Shown here one piece after another: positions 42,447 through 51,189 of a DNA stretch of 64,000 nucleotides. Each line of letters begins with the position of its first letter. The stretch's first letter is position 1. The position numbers were made by a program, and so were the translations under genes. The notes under the pieces are model-generated. The model saw only the letters and a program-made list of their open reading frames with translations, had not been told where the DNA came from and did no database searches. The DNA comes from Falsirhodobacter xinxiangensis (GTDB lineage: Bacteria; Pseudomonadota; Alphaproteobacteria; Rhodobacterales; Rhodobacteraceae): the NCBI RefSeq assembly GCF_004959935.1, contig NZ_SMYN01000012.1, positions 1 to 64,000 on the forward strand, given 5' to 3'.

Positions 42447-43643
42447 ATGCAAGGACACATCCCGCATCCCGTGGGCGACGCGCCCGACACCGCCCGCTGG
42501 CCCGCCGTCTATGCCCTGTTCGTCGGCGTCTTCGGTCTGATCGCCGCCGAATTCCTGCCCATGAGCCTTCTGACCCCGATGGCCGTCGATCTTGGCGTCA
42601 GCGAAGGCATGGCCGGGCAGGCCGTGACCGCAACCGCCCTGATCGCCCTGCTGACGGGCCTGTTCCTTGCGGTGCTGACGCGCGGCATCGACCGCCGCAA
42701 AGTGCTCTTGGGCTTTTCGGTGCTGCTGATCGCGTCGAACATTCTCGTGGCGCTGGCGCCGAACCTTCCGGTGCTGCTGTTCGGGCGCATCCTTCTGGGC
42801 GTCGCCATCGGCGGGTTCTGGACGATGTCCGCCGCCGTCGCGATGCGGCTGGTGCCGCCCGCCGATGTGCCCAAGGCGCTGTCGCTGATCTTTGCGGGCG
42901 TTTCGCTTGCCACCGTGGTTGCAGCCCCCTTGGGCAGCTGGCTGGGCGCGGCGATCGGCTGGCGCGAGGTTTTCCTGTGGAGCGCGGGCTTCGGCGCGCT
43001 TGGCCTGATTGCGCAGTGGTTGACCCTACCGTCGATGGCGGCCACGGGCAGCGCGGGCCTTGGCACGCTGCTGGCCGTCCTCCTGCGCCCCGGCGTGTGG
43101 CAGGGGATCGCCTGTGTCGCGCTGGTCTTCATGGGGCATTTCGCGCTGTTCACCTTTATCCGGCCCTTCCTTGAACTGGCGCTGGCTGCGGATGTCGGCT
43201 GGATCACCGTGTTCCTTCTGGGCTTCGGGATCGCGAACTTCATCGGCACGTTGCTGGCCGGGCCGCTGATCCGCCGCAGCCTTGGCTTCACGCTGGCGGC
43301 GATGCCGCTTCTGGCCGGGGCAAGCGCGCTGGCGCTGTCGGGCCTGACGGGCGCATCCGTGCTGGCGCTGGTGCTGGTCTCGCTTTGGGGCATGGCCTTT
43401 GGCGGGGTTCCGGTCGCCTGGACGACTTGGAACACCCGCATCGCCCCGGACGAGGCCGAAAGCGCGGGCGGGCTGATCGTCGCGGCGATCCAGTTCGCCA
43501 TCGCGGCAGGCGCGGGCACGGGCGGGCTGATCTTCGACACCGCAGGAGCCACCGGCGTCTATACCTATGGCGGTGCGGTTCTGGTGGTTGCCAGCGGCCT
43601 GATCGCACTGGGCGTGCGCAGCCCCGCCAGCGCGCGGGCCTAG
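42447..43643 (+). CDS. MFS transporter, DHA1-type efflux
   Basis: A 398-residue, 12-segment major-facilitator exporter of the AraJ/NepI-like branch. Landmarks are an early FGLIAAEFLPMSLLTPMAVDLGVSEG segment split across helix 1 and LTRGIDRRKVLL in the 2-3 loop. GAAAGGACAACCG precedes the ATG. It is divergent from the AraC regulator, with 97 bases between, suggesting drug or purine-like efflux induced through that regulator. It converges on the SBF/ACR3-like gene with a 4-base overlap. Confidence 0.88.
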   Translation: MQGHIPHPVGDAPDTARWPAVYALFVGVFGLIAAEFLPMSLLTPMAVDLGVSEGMAGQAVTATALIALLTGLFLAVLTRGIDRRKVLLGFSVLLIASNILVALAPNLPVLLFGRILLGVAIGGFWTMSAAVAMRLVPPADVPKALSLIFAGVSLATVVAAPLGSWLGAAIGWREVFLWSAGFGALGLIAQWLTLPSMAATGSAGLGTLLAVLLRPGVWQGIACVALVFMGHFALFTFIRPFLELALAADVGWITVFLLGFGIANFIGTLLAGPLIRRSLGFTLAAMPLLAGASALALSGLTGASVLALVLVSLWGMAFGGVPVAWTTWNTRIAPDEAESAGGLIVAAIQFAIAAGAGTGGLIFDTAGATGVYTYGGAVLVVASGLIALGVRSPASARA

Positions 43644-44545
43644 CGCACCAGTCTGGGGATCGCGCGGATATAGACAAGCTGGGCCAGCAACTCGACCAGC
43701 GTCTGCGCCACGATCACGGCGGGGAGGATCGCCCCGCCACCCGGCACCGCCAAGGCCAGCGGCAGGATCACCAATGAATTCCGCGTCCCGGCCGAGAAGG
43801 CCACCGCGCGGGCAGCCCCCGCCTGCAGGCCGAAGCGTCGCGCCACGGCCCAGCCGACCACCGGCGCCAGAATCGCAAAGGCGACATAGACCGGCAGGGC
43901 CGCAAGAACCGGTCCTGCCGCGCCGGCCAGCGCCGGGATCGTTGCGGAAACGACGATGAACAGCACCAGCGCCGTCGCGGGAACAGGCATGGCGCCAAGG
44001 CCGTCGTTCAGCCTTCGCCCGCCGAACGCACGCACCCCCGTCGCCAGCATCAGCGGCACCGCGATCAGCCACAGGAATGCGTCCAGAAACGGGCCGAAGG
44101 CAAAGACGCCCTCTCCGGGCCTGAATGCAAGCCAGACGGCAAGCAGGACCATTTGCGCCAGAAGCAGGATCGGCGTCGCGGACAGCAGCAATCGCGCATC
44201 GCCCCGCCCCAAATGCGTGAAGGTGATGACGTAATCGATGCACGGGCAAAGGAGCACCATCACGATCCCCAATCGCAGCAGCCCATCGTCCGGCACCCAC
44301 GCCACCAAAACAAAGACCAGAACCGGAACGAGGACGAAATTCGCGATCAGCAACGCCAACAAAAAACGTCCCTGCCGAAATCCCGCATGGATATTGGCCA
44401 ACGGAACCTGAAGGAAGGTGACGAACAGCATGAAGCCCAATGCCGGTTCCAGCCAACGCAAATCCGCCAACCCCGGAACCACGAAGGCGATCACAATCGA
44501 CGCGAGGTAAATCCAGATCTGTCGGTTTTCCAGCGTCTCGCGCAT
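43640..44545 (-). CDS. SBF/ACR3-superfamily permease
   Basis: A 301-residue membrane protein with about nine to ten helices, of the bile-acid:sodium-symporter/arsenite ACR3 superfamily. A conserved-looking LLCPCIDYVITFTHLG (near residues 96-111) recalls the cysteine segment of arsenite permeases, and FSAGTRNSLVILPLAL matches the second discontinuous helix. Annotation as an arsenic resistance protein is common for such sequences, but no arsR or arsC is nearby. The start at 44545 follows AAAGGAAG with 7-base spacing. Confidence 0.75.
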   Translation of the reverse strand: MRETLENRQIWIYLASIVIAFVVPGLADLRWLEPALGFMLFVTFLQVPLANIHAGFRQGRFLLALLIANFVLVPVLVFVLVAWVPDDGLLRLGIVMVLLCPCIDYVITFTHLGRGDARLLLSATPILLLAQMVLLAVWLAFRPGEGVFAFGPFLDAFLWLIAVPLMLATGVRAFGGRRLNDGLGAMPVPATALVLFIVVSATIPALAGAAGPVLAALPVYVAFAILAPVVGWAVARRFGLQAGAARAVAFSAGTRNSLVILPLALAVPGGGAILPAVIVAQTLVELLAQLVYIRAIPRLVR

Positions 44546-44645
44546 TAACAAACTTCCTTTCATCGAATTGCCGAAAACGCATATTCGGCACACCTTTATG
44601 CGCGGATCAAATTAACCGATGCTCGGGCAGTCATATTGTCTTACC

Positions 44646-44677
44646 GCTTTGCAAGGGAAATGACCAATTCGCAAAGC
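44646..44677. promoter_or_regulatory. Inverted repeat in the intergenic region at 44.6 kb
   Basis: GCTTTGC (44646-44652) and GCAAAGC (44671-44677) form a 7-base inverted repeat with an 18-base spacer, in the AT-richer gap between the SBF-type gene and the small gene at 44783. It could be an operator for either divergent gene. Confidence 0.3.
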
Positions 44678-44782
44678 ACGACCCACCATTTCGCTAAGAA
44701 TCGCCCAGCACGCAACCCCTGCTTGCATTCGCCGAAGCCGGCCCTAGTTTCCCGCCGTTAACCTCTATGCTGGATCTTCCCG

Positions 44783-45013
44783 ATGACATGTGTGCTCCAC
44801 TACCGACTCGACGGCGTGCCGGGGCTGATCCGGGGAAGCGAGCATTCGGTCATGCAGGATTTCATCACGATGCTGGCGTCACTTCTGCCGTTGGTCCATC
44901 CGCATCGTGCCCTGTCGCAGCCCTTCGACCGCCGTCAGCAGCGCGAGATTTTCCGGGCCGCCGACGGGCTGGTGTCGATCTGGTTCAGCGTCGAGAGTGC
45001 GCGCCTTCACTGA
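44783..45013 (+). CDS. Small conserved protein, paralogue A
   Basis: A 76-residue protein of unknown family, clearly related to the one at 45379-45603. Aligned without gaps they share about one third of positions, including a Y-x-x-D-x-V start, I-x-G, H-x-x-x-QD, LPxxHPxR, PFxxxQQxxIF and a final I-x-F-x-V. The protein looks soluble and mixed alpha/beta. Its stop overlaps the convergent DUF982 gene by 7 bases. The conserved pattern is the main evidence that it is real. Confidence 0.6.
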   Translation: MTCVLHYRLDGVPGLIRGSEHSVMQDFITMLASLLPLVHPHRALSQPFDRRQQREIFRAADGLVSIWFSVESARLH

Positions 45014-45261
45014 CCTGCCGGCCCCGGGGTGATCCCGACCGATTTCAGCGCGGCAAGCACTGCAATCCGAGCATTCTCCGGATCGCCATATCCATCCAAC
45101 ACGGCATAGCAGGCGCGGGCCGCTGCAAAGAATTCCGGCGTTTCTGCCGATTTCCAATAATGGCTGAAATATGTCACCGCAGCAGCAGTATCCTGAAGCA
45201 CCGTTACCCGCCCGGTTTCCAGGCTTACAAAAATAATCTCTTGATTCCACACACGCTGCAC
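45007..45261 (-). CDS. DUF982-family protein
   Basis: About 84 residues from a GTG at 45261 (upstream TAGGTTG). The body, from EIIFVSLETGRVTVLQD to ARIAVLAALKSVGI, contains the DUF982 pattern: an aromatic residue near the start, a central SHYWKSAETPEFFAAARACYAVLDG and a closing helix. DUF982 proteins are small, soluble and of unknown function, common in Rhizobiales and Rhodobacterales. A longer frame from 45441 would overlap the next gene and is unlikely. It lies between the two small paralogues, convergent to the first and divergent from the second. Confidence 0.65.
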   Translation of the reverse strand: MQRVWNQEIIFVSLETGRVTVLQDTAAAVTYFSHYWKSAETPEFFAAARACYAVLDGYGDPENARIAVLAALKSVGITPGPAGQ

Positions 45262-45378
45262 GATCAACCTACTGGCAATTGAATTGAAACGCCGGGTTAC
45301 GCCCGAAGTTGGAACGAAGCGGCTTTGAATGTTATCTCCCTTTACGGTCGGGATGCCATTGGAACCAGGGTGCCTGTG

Positions 45379-45603
45379 ATGATTTTCCTGCTGCGATACC
45401 AGATGGACGACGTCACGGATGTGATTATCGGACCCTATCACGCAATCCTTCAGGATCTGTTCAAACTAATTCAGGACCGTCTGCCCGCAAACCATCCCTA
45501 TCGTCATTTTGCGCTGCCCTTCACCGAAGATCAGCAGAACGACATTTTCGAGGTCGCCGCCCGCCGTATGCGTATCCGCTTCGACGTGATTCCCCTAGCA
45601 TGA
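45379..45603 (+). CDS. Small conserved protein, paralogue B
   Basis: A 74-residue protein homologous to the one at 44783-45013 (see there for shared motifs). The start at 45379 is chosen because MIFLLRYQMDDV aligns with the N-terminus of paralogue A and gives nearly equal length; the frame upstream to 45325 has no counterpart. GGAACCAGGG precedes it. Ten bases separate its stop from the end of the convergent GntR gene. The function is unknown. Confidence 0.6.
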   Translation: MIFLLRYQMDDVTDVIIGPYHAILQDLFKLIQDRLPANHPYRHFALPFTEDQQNDIFEVAARRMRIRFDVIPLA

Positions 45604-45613
45604 TTGAGCCGCC

Positions 45614-46282
45614 TCAGGGCGCGAAATACCCCGGAAAACGGCGCTGAAGGCTGTCGACATGGCTCATCACCGGGTTCAGGTGGCGGCGCATGGCATCCGT
45701 GGCACCATCCCCATCCCGAAGCGCGATTCCACGGACGATCCGGTCATGCGCGTCCAGAATCGCGTCATCCCCCTCGAACGGGTGCAGATGCTCCATACGT
45801 TCCATCACGGCGGATCGGCGATGCAGGATGGCGCGCAGCCCTTCCTTGCCCACCGCCCCGAACAGCGTGGCGTGGAACATGTCGCCAAAGGCGCGAAAGG
45901 CATCCTGCGCCCCGGCCGTCGCGGCCCCGTCCTGCATCGCGATGGCAGAACGGGCGCGGGCGATCACCTCCTGCCGGCATTCGCCCGCCAGTTCGCGCGT
46001 CACCTCGGTTTCGACAGCAAGGCGCAGGAAATGCGCCTCATGCACCTGCGCCAGCCCGATATGGGTCACGACCGTGCGCGATTGCGGCTGGATGCGGACC
46101 AGCCCTTCTTGCTGAAGCAGGATCAATGCCTCGCGCACCGGGGTGGGGCTGGTTCCATGCTCCTCGGCCAGCGCCTTGGGGTGGAGCACCGCGCCGGGGG
46201 ACAGGTTCAGATCGATGATGCGTCGACGCAGCGTCGCATGTATCCCTTGGGCAAGGGTCTCGAACTCGCCTTCTGCCTGCAT
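45614..46282 (-). CDS. GntR/FadR-family transcriptional regulator
   Basis: A 222-residue regulator: winged helix-turn-helix (residues about 8-75: LRRRIIDLNLSPGAVL, then PTPVREALILLQQEGLV) and a helical FCD ligand domain with the metal-site pattern D-x-x-x-H, H in HRRSAVME and H in DAMRRHLNPVMSHVDSL. The start at 46282 follows GGAGGGGCGG. It is 22 bases downstream of the LysR gene on the same strand, so the two may be one transcript. Typical ligands are organic acids; the target is not evident. Confidence 0.88.
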   Translation of the reverse strand: MQAEGEFETLAQGIHATLRRRIIDLNLSPGAVLHPKALAEEHGTSPTPVREALILLQQEGLVRIQPQSRTVVTHIGLAQVHEAHFLRLAVETEVTRELAGECRQEVIARARSAIAMQDGAATAGAQDAFRAFGDMFHATLFGAVGKEGLRAILHRRSAVMERMEHLHPFEGDDAILDAHDRIVRGIALRDGDGATDAMRRHLNPVMSHVDSLQRRFPGYFAP

Positions 46283-46304
46283 ATCCGCCCCTCCTGCGCG
46301 AAGA

Positions 46305-47186
46305 CTAGGCCGCGGGCGCCGCCTCGGCAATCTGTTCGCGCCGATACTGGTCGCAGATCATCGCGACGAAAGGGGCGCAGACGGGGCGGTCGCGAAACGG
46401 GCGCCCGACATAGATGTTGATGCGCTTCGTCGGCAACGGGGGCAACAGGCCCGCCGGGACAGGCTCCATATACGGCCCTTCACAGCCTGAAAGCACCGCC
46501 GTCACGCCAAGATCGGCGCTGACCGTCGCTTCGATGGTCCGCGAATTGTCGGATTCCACCCCCACCGTCCAATCGATCCCAGCGCGGTCCAGCGCCTCGA
46601 TCGCGCCCGGACGAAAGGCGCAGCCCTGTTCGAATGCGATCCGCAGAGGGCGATGACGATGGCTTACCCCGCCCGGCGCACCGACCCAGATCAGCGGAAC
46701 CTCAGCCAGAACCTCGCCCTCGGGGTCGGTGCGATCTTCGGTCGTCAGGATCACGTCGCATTCGCCGCGCGCAAACTGGGCCTTCAGCGCCGTGGTATAG
46801 GACGAGATGAGCCGCACGCTGACTCGCGGAAAGGCCGCGGCAAACAGCTGCATCACGCGCGGAATGCCCGGATAGACGATGTCATGCGGCACGCCCAGCA
46901 CGATCTCGCCCTCGAAGGCGTCGTTGGTCAGGCGGGTCAGCACCTCGTCGTTCAGCGCAAGCATGCGACGGGCATAGCTGGCAAGCTGCTCGCCCGCCGG
47001 GGTGAGGCCGACCTGCCGCTGACCCCGATCCAGAAGCTGAAGGTCCATCGATTCCTCCAGCCGCTTGATCTGCATCGATACGGCGGATTGCGTCAGGTTC
47101 AGGAACCCCGCTGCCCGCGTTACCCCGCCGACATCGGCGATGGTCACAAGCGAGCGCAGGGCCCCAAGGTCAAGATTTCGCGCCAT
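46305..47186 (-). CDS. LysR-family transcriptional regulator
   Basis: A 293-residue LysR protein with N-terminal HTH (LGALRSLVTIADVGGVTRAA, then LTQSAVSMQIKRLEESMDLQLL) and an effector domain. The start at 47186 is the family start; a much longer frame upstream is antisense to the DUF1127 gene. It is divergent from that gene, and a T-N11-A dyad at 47226-47240 lies 40 bases upstream of its start, fitting autoregulation. Confidence 0.88.
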   Translation of the reverse strand: MARNLDLGALRSLVTIADVGGVTRAAGFLNLTQSAVSMQIKRLEESMDLQLLDRGQRQVGLTPAGEQLASYARRMLALNDEVLTRLTNDAFEGEIVLGVPHDIVYPGIPRVMQLFAAAFPRVSVRLISSYTTALKAQFARGECDVILTTEDRTDPEGEVLAEVPLIWVGAPGGVSHRHRPLRIAFEQGCAFRPGAIEALDRAGIDWTVGVESDNSRTIEATVSADLGVTAVLSGCEGPYMEPVPAGLLPPLPTKRINIYVGRPFRDRPVCAPFVAMICDQYRREQIAEAAPAA

Positions 47187-47225
47187 GATCGCTTTCTGTG
47201 ATGATCGACCTAACAACCATTCATT

Positions 47226-47240
47226 TTGATAATCTATCAA
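47226..47240. promoter_or_regulatory. LysR-type T-N11-A site
   Basis: TTGATA-ATC-TATCAA is a perfect 6-base-arm palindrome that contains the LysR consensus T-N11-A. It sits between the divergent lysR and DUF1127 genes, 40 bases before the lysR start. It also loosely resembles an FNR box, but the half-sites are one base too far apart. Confidence 0.5.
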
Positions 47241-47291
47241 CCCGTGGCAATCCTGACAAGCACGACGACCCGGCATGAAAGGAAAACCACG

Positions 47292-47498
47292 ATGGTCGCG
47301 AAATCGCTCTCTCGTCCCGCTCCCGCACCCGGCCTGCGCGGCCTCTGGCGCCGCCTGCTGCTTGCCCATCAGGCGCGCCGCCAAAGGATCAAGCTGTCGC
47401 AACTGGACGACGCCCGGCTGGCCGATATCGGTCTGACGCGCAATCAGGCCGAAGCCGAGGCTGCCCGCTGGGACGTCCCGACGAACTGGCGTCACTAG
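47292..47498 (+). CDS. DUF1127 small Arg-rich protein
   Basis: A 68-residue basic protein ending in the DUF1127 domain: RRQRIKLSQLDDARLADIGL, then TRNQAEAEAARWDVP. DUF1127 proteins in alphaproteobacteria bind RNA and affect sRNA turnover and phosphate or carbon metabolism. CcaF1 of Rhodobacter, encoded just before the CcsR sRNAs, is the known case. Here no CCTCCTCCC hairpin follows the gene, yet a cuckoo-type RNA exists elsewhere in the window (16964-17061). AAAGGAAAACC precedes the ATG at 47292. Confidence 0.85.
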   Translation: MVAKSLSRPAPAPGLRGLWRRLLLAHQARRQRIKLSQLDDARLADIGLTRNQAEAEAARWDVPTNWRH

Positions 47499-47582
47499 GC
47501 CCCGGCCTTCCCCTGCGACAATGTGGCCCTAGTCTTAGGTCCAACGCCGCGAAGGTGGTGAAGGACAGAAGGGAACAGTGTC

Positions 47583-49553
47583 ATGAAAAGGTTCACACCA
47601 GGGGGGGTCGCCCCCCTGCCATTCTTCGGCTCTGCCGTCATCTCGCTTGCATTGATCCTGTTTGCGTCGCTTGCACCCGAGGCTGCGTCCGCATGGTTCA
47701 CCGCCGCCAATGGCTGGATCGTGCGCGAGATGGGCTGGTTCTATATGCTGGCCGTCGGCGGCTTCGTCATCTTTCTTCTTTGGCTGGCCTTCAGCCCGCT
47801 TGGAAAGGTGAAACTGGGGCCGGACGAATCCGTTCCCGACTACAGCTATGGCACATGGATCGCGATGCTGTTCAGCGCGGGAATGGGCATCGGCATCGTC
47901 TTCTATGGCGTGGCCGAACCGATCATGCATTTCCAGGCCCCGCCGGACGCAGACGCCCGCACCCCCGCCGCCGCCCGCGACGCGATGAGCATCACCTTCT
48001 TCCACTGGGGTGTCCACGCCTGGGCGATCTATGCGGTGATGGGGCTGGCACTGGCCTATTTCGGCTTCCGCCGGGGCGATCCGCTGGTCATCCGCTCGGC
48101 CTTCCGGCCGCTGCTGGGCGACCGGATCAACGGGCCGATCGGCGACATGATCGACATCTTTGCCGTGGTCGGCACATTGGCAGGTCTTTCGACCTCACTG
48201 GGGCTCGGCGTCGCGCAGTTGAACGCAACCGGCACCTATCTTCTTGGCCTGCCGCAGTCGACGGGCATCCAGCTGGTGCTGATCGCCATCGTGACGGTGC
48301 TCGCCACGATCACCGTGGCGACGGGATTGGACAACGGCATCCGGCGGCTGTCGGAATTCATCCTGATCCTGTCCTTCGTGTTGATGGGGCTGATCCTGAT
48401 CCTTGGGCCGACGCGGTTCCTGCTGCAAAGCTTCGTCGAAAACATCGGCCTCTATATCGACAGCTTCGTCTCGCGCACCTTCCACATTTATGCCTACGAG
48501 CCGGGCGAGTCAGCCTGGGTGGGGTCATGGACTCTGTTCTACTGGGGCTGGTGGATGTCGTGGTCGCCCTTCGTTGGGCTGTTCATCGCCCGGATTTCAC
48601 GCGGGCGGACGATCCGGCAATTCCTTCTGGGCGTGCTGTTCGCCCCGGCGGGCTTCACCTGCATCTGGTTCACGATCTTCGGCGATCTGGCGATCTGGCT
48701 GGACCTGAACACCGCGCAGGGGGCGATTTCCACCACGGTGGCGGAAAACATGCCCATCGCGCTGTTCACCGTGTTCGAATACATGCCATTCTCGACCGCG
48801 CTCGCATGGCTCGCAGGCCTGCTGGTCGCGATCTATTTCATCACCGCATCCGATGCTGGGGCGCTGGTCATCGCCATGATCACGTCGAAGGGCGACGAGG
48901 AGCCGGTCCTTTGGCTGCGCGTCTTCTGGGCGCTGATTTGCGGCGGGGTCGCGGGCTGTCTGTTGCTGGCGGGCGGCCTCGACGCCGTCGAAATGGCGGC
49001 GGTGATCGCGGCGGCACCCTTGTCGATCGTGATGGTCTTCATGTGTTTCGGCATCTGGAAGGGCCTGTCGGACGAGGTTGCCCTGACCGCCAGCGCCGCC
49101 CTTCCCGCGGCCCCGCTGATCGGAAATGAAAGCGCGGTCTGGCGCCGCCGCCTTGGCGCCATCGTCAGCCACCCGCGCCGCGCGCAGGTGGACCGCTTCG
49201 TGGATGGCACCGTCATCCCCGCACTGGAGGCGGTTCAGGCGGAACTGGGCAAACGTGGCCATGCCGCCAATGTCGAGACGACCGAGGAGGGCGTCGCCCT
49301 GCGCGTGAACCTTGGCGAGAACATCAGCGATTTCGTCTATGGCATCCGCCCGATCAGCCAGCCGATCCCGGCCTTTGCGCTGACGGACACCGCGCGCGGC
49401 GAAGGGGGCCGCAACCGTTACTACCGCGCCGAGGTGTTCCTTGCGCAGGGCAGTCGCGGCTACGACATCTTCGGCTATGACAAGGAAGAGATCATCGCCG
49501 ACATCGTGGCCCATTACGACCGCTACCTGCACTACGTCTCGTTGACGGGTTAA
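47583..49553 (+). CDS. BCCT-family choline/betaine transporter (BetT-like)
   Basis: A 656-residue sodium- or proton-coupled uptake carrier for choline, betaine or similar quaternary amines. Twelve helices span residues about 12-505, with AGMGIGIVFYGVAEP near 99-113 and the tryptophan-rich motif WGWWMSWSPFVGLFIARISRG near 320-340. A C-terminal cytoplasmic domain of about 130 residues, as in BetT, senses osmotic state. AGGGAACAG precedes the ATG. No betAB genes are adjacent. It converges on a small membrane-protein gene with a 4-base overlap. Confidence 0.9.
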   Translation: MKRFTPGGVAPLPFFGSAVISLALILFASLAPEAASAWFTAANGWIVREMGWFYMLAVGGFVIFLLWLAFSPLGKVKLGPDESVPDYSYGTWIAMLFSAGMGIGIVFYGVAEPIMHFQAPPDADARTPAAARDAMSITFFHWGVHAWAIYAVMGLALAYFGFRRGDPLVIRSAFRPLLGDRINGPIGDMIDIFAVVGTLAGLSTSLGLGVAQLNATGTYLLGLPQSTGIQLVLIAIVTVLATITVATGLDNGIRRLSEFILILSFVLMGLILILGPTRFLLQSFVENIGLYIDSFVSRTFHIYAYEPGESAWVGSWTLFYWGWWMSWSPFVGLFIARISRGRTIRQFLLGVLFAPAGFTCIWFTIFGDLAIWLDLNTAQGAISTTVAENMPIALFTVFEYMPFSTALAWLAGLLVAIYFITASDAGALVIAMITSKGDEEPVLWLRVFWALICGGVAGCLLLAGGLDAVEMAAVIAAAPLSIVMVFMCFGIWKGLSDEVALTASAALPAAPLIGNESAVWRRRLGAIVSHPRRAQVDRFVDGTVIPALEAVQAELGKRGHAANVETTEEGVALRVNLGENISDFVYGIRPISQPIPAFALTDTARGEGGRNRYYRAEVFLAQGSRGYDIFGYDKEEIIADIVAHYDRYLHYVSLTG

Positions 49554-49789
49554 AACAGCAGCCACAGCATGAAGGCGGCGGACAGCGCCGCCAGCACCAT
49601 TCCGGCGCGGGTCAGGTTGCGGATGTCGACCTCGCCCTGCGCGTCCTGCCGTTCAAGCCAGCCCTGGCTGTCATCGGTCAGGCTGGCTTCCAGGCGCCGC
49701 AGGCGGTCCATCGCGGTTTCGACCTGCGGCGTTTTTTCGGCGCGGGGCAGCGGGGCGATGGCGGGAAATTCGATGTTCGTATCGGTCAT
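49550..49789 (-). CDS. Small C-terminally anchored hypothetical protein
   Basis: A 79-residue protein with a soluble acidic N-terminus, a predicted short coiled segment (VETAMDRLRRLEASL) and one C-terminal membrane helix (TRAGMVLAALSAAFMLWLLF). No family is recognised. It converges with the BCCT gene, overlapping by 4 bases. The tail-anchored layout is visible, but a function cannot be given. Confidence 0.6.
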   Translation of the reverse strand: MTDTNIEFPAIAPLPRAEKTPQVETAMDRLRRLEASLTDDSQGWLERQDAQGEVDIRNLTRAGMVLAALSAAFMLWLLF

Positions 49790-49873
49790 TTCGGAAAACT
49801 CACTAAATCAATGGCGCGGTCAGTAGGACCGGCCTGTGTCCGAAATGGGGCCTGAGGATGACAAATATGGACG

Positions 49874-50659
49874 TTATCTTAACCGGTTAATGATCGAAAC
49901 CGCCGCCGCCGGATTCCGTGCCTTCTCGCCCGAGATGACATACAGATAAACGTCGCGCGGTTTGCGCTCGGGCTTGGTCAGCAAGGGCATGTCCTGCGGC
50001 AGGTGCCCTTCCGCCCATGACTTCGCCCGCCGCGCCCAATCGTCCAGCGCCTGCGTGGAATAGCCTTCCTCATGCGCGTCGGTCGTGCCCATTGCGCGGA
50101 CATAGACGAAATCGGCGGTCGGATCGGCGATCAACGGATGCTCCGAATCGGCACCGCAGATGATGGCGACGTTGTGCCGGGTCATCATTCCCACCGCCTC
50201 GGGAACCGCGAAACTGTCGTGCCGCAATTCGACCGCATGGCGCAGGGGCAAGCCATCCACCTCGGGCGGCAGCAGTTTCAGGAACGCCTCGAAATCCGCG
50301 GGGTCGAATTTCTTGGTCGCCATGAACTGCCAGTTGATCGGTCCAAGCTTCGGGCCAAGTCGCGCGATGCCACCTTCGATGAACCGGGTGATCGACGGCT
50401 CGGCTTCGGCCAGAACCTTGCGGTTGGTGGCATATCGCGGGGCCTTCAGCGCAAAGACGAAATCATCGGGCACCTCGTCGTGCCACTTCGAATAGGTGTC
50501 CGGCGACGGCGCGCGATAATAGGTGCCGTTGACCTCGATGCTGGACAGCTGGCGCGAGGCGTGGTGCAGCTCCTGCGACTGCGGCAGGCCCTTGGGATAG
50601 AAGCTGCCCCGCCACGGCTCGAATATCCAGCCGCCGATCCCCACGCGCACCTTTGCCAT
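49874..50659 (-). CDS. DUF72-family protein
   Basis: A 261-residue TIM-barrel protein of the DUF72 family (VRVGIGGWIFEPWRGSFYPKGL at the start, SSIEVNGTYYRAPSPDTYSKW, then AVELRHDSF and DFVYVRAMGT). The enzymatic role of the family is unknown. The start at 50659 shares one base with the regA-type stop (TGATG), so it is translationally coupled to the redox two-component system at the end of the cyo operon. That physical link is the only functional hint. Confidence 0.87.
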   Translation of the reverse strand: MAKVRVGIGGWIFEPWRGSFYPKGLPQSQELHHASRQLSSIEVNGTYYRAPSPDTYSKWHDEVPDDFVFALKAPRYATNRKVLAEAEPSITRFIEGGIARLGPKLGPINWQFMATKKFDPADFEAFLKLLPPEVDGLPLRHAVELRHDSFAVPEAVGMMTRHNVAIICGADSEHPLIADPTADFVYVRAMGTTDAHEEGYSTQALDDWARRAKSWAEGHLPQDMPLLTKPERKPRDVYLYVISGEKARNPAAAVSIINRLR

Positions 50660-51189
50660 CACCGCACCTGCCATTTCTCCAGTTTCCGGGCCAGCGTGCG
50701 GCGGTGCATTCCCAGCCGCCGCGCCGTTTCCGAGATGTTGAAATCCGTCGCAACCAGCATCTCGTGGATGCGTTCCCATTCCAGCGTCTTGATCGTGGTC
50801 GGCATGTTGCCCGCCTCGACCGAGGTGTTGCCCTCGCTGCGCTGGAAGGCGTCCAGAATGTCGTCGGTGTTCGAAGGTTTGGTCAGGTAATGGCAGGCGC
50901 CCAGCTTGATCGCCTCCACCGCCGTCGCGATGCTGGCAAAGCCGGTCAGCACCACGATCAGCATCTCGGGGTCGTGCTTGTGCAGCCGGTCAACACAGAC
51001 CAGCCCCGAGCCGCCCGAAAGCTTCAGATCGACGACCGCATGGGTCGGGTGATGCGTCTCCAGCACAGCGTCCAGCATGTCCGGCCCACTGGCCGTCACC
51101 ACCCCGAAACCGCGCTTTTCCAGCGACCGTTTCAGGGTCGCCGCGAAATCGGCGTCATCCTCGACCAGAAGCATCAGACCTTCAGACAT
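50659..51189 (-). CDS. regA: Redox response regulator, RegA/ActR/PrrA family
   Basis: A 176-residue response regulator. The receiver domain has the acidic pair in LVEDDADF near 9-13, the phospho-Asp in AVVDLKLSGGSG near 54 and the Lys in YLTKPS near 104. A short Pro-poor linker leads to a Fis-type helix-turn-helix (ISETARRLGMHRRTLARKLEK), identical in style to RegA/PrrA, global regulators of respiration and redox balance. It overlaps the kinase gene by 8 bases. It sits at the end of the cyo operon instead of next to a senC-type gene. Confidence 0.88.
   Translation of the reverse strand: MSEGLMLLVEDDADFAATLKRSLEKRGFGVVTASGPDMLDAVLETHHPTHAVVDLKLSGGSGLVCVDRLHKHDPEMLIVVLTGFASIATAVEAIKLGACHYLTKPSNTDDILDAFQRSEGNTSVEAGNMPTTIKTLEWERIHEMLVATDFNISETARRLGMHRRTLARKLEKWQVR

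Noticed and set aside
47226-47240. FNR/CRP-type box reading of the TTGATA...TATCAA palindrome
   Set aside because: The FNR consensus needs four bases between TTGAT and ATCAA; here there are five. The LysR T-N11-A reading fits exactly, beside a lysR gene.
47499-47582. Possible cuckoo RNA downstream of the DUF1127 gene, as in Rhodobacter
   Set aside because: The 84-base gap to the BCCT gene contains no CCTCCTCCC motif or twin hairpin.
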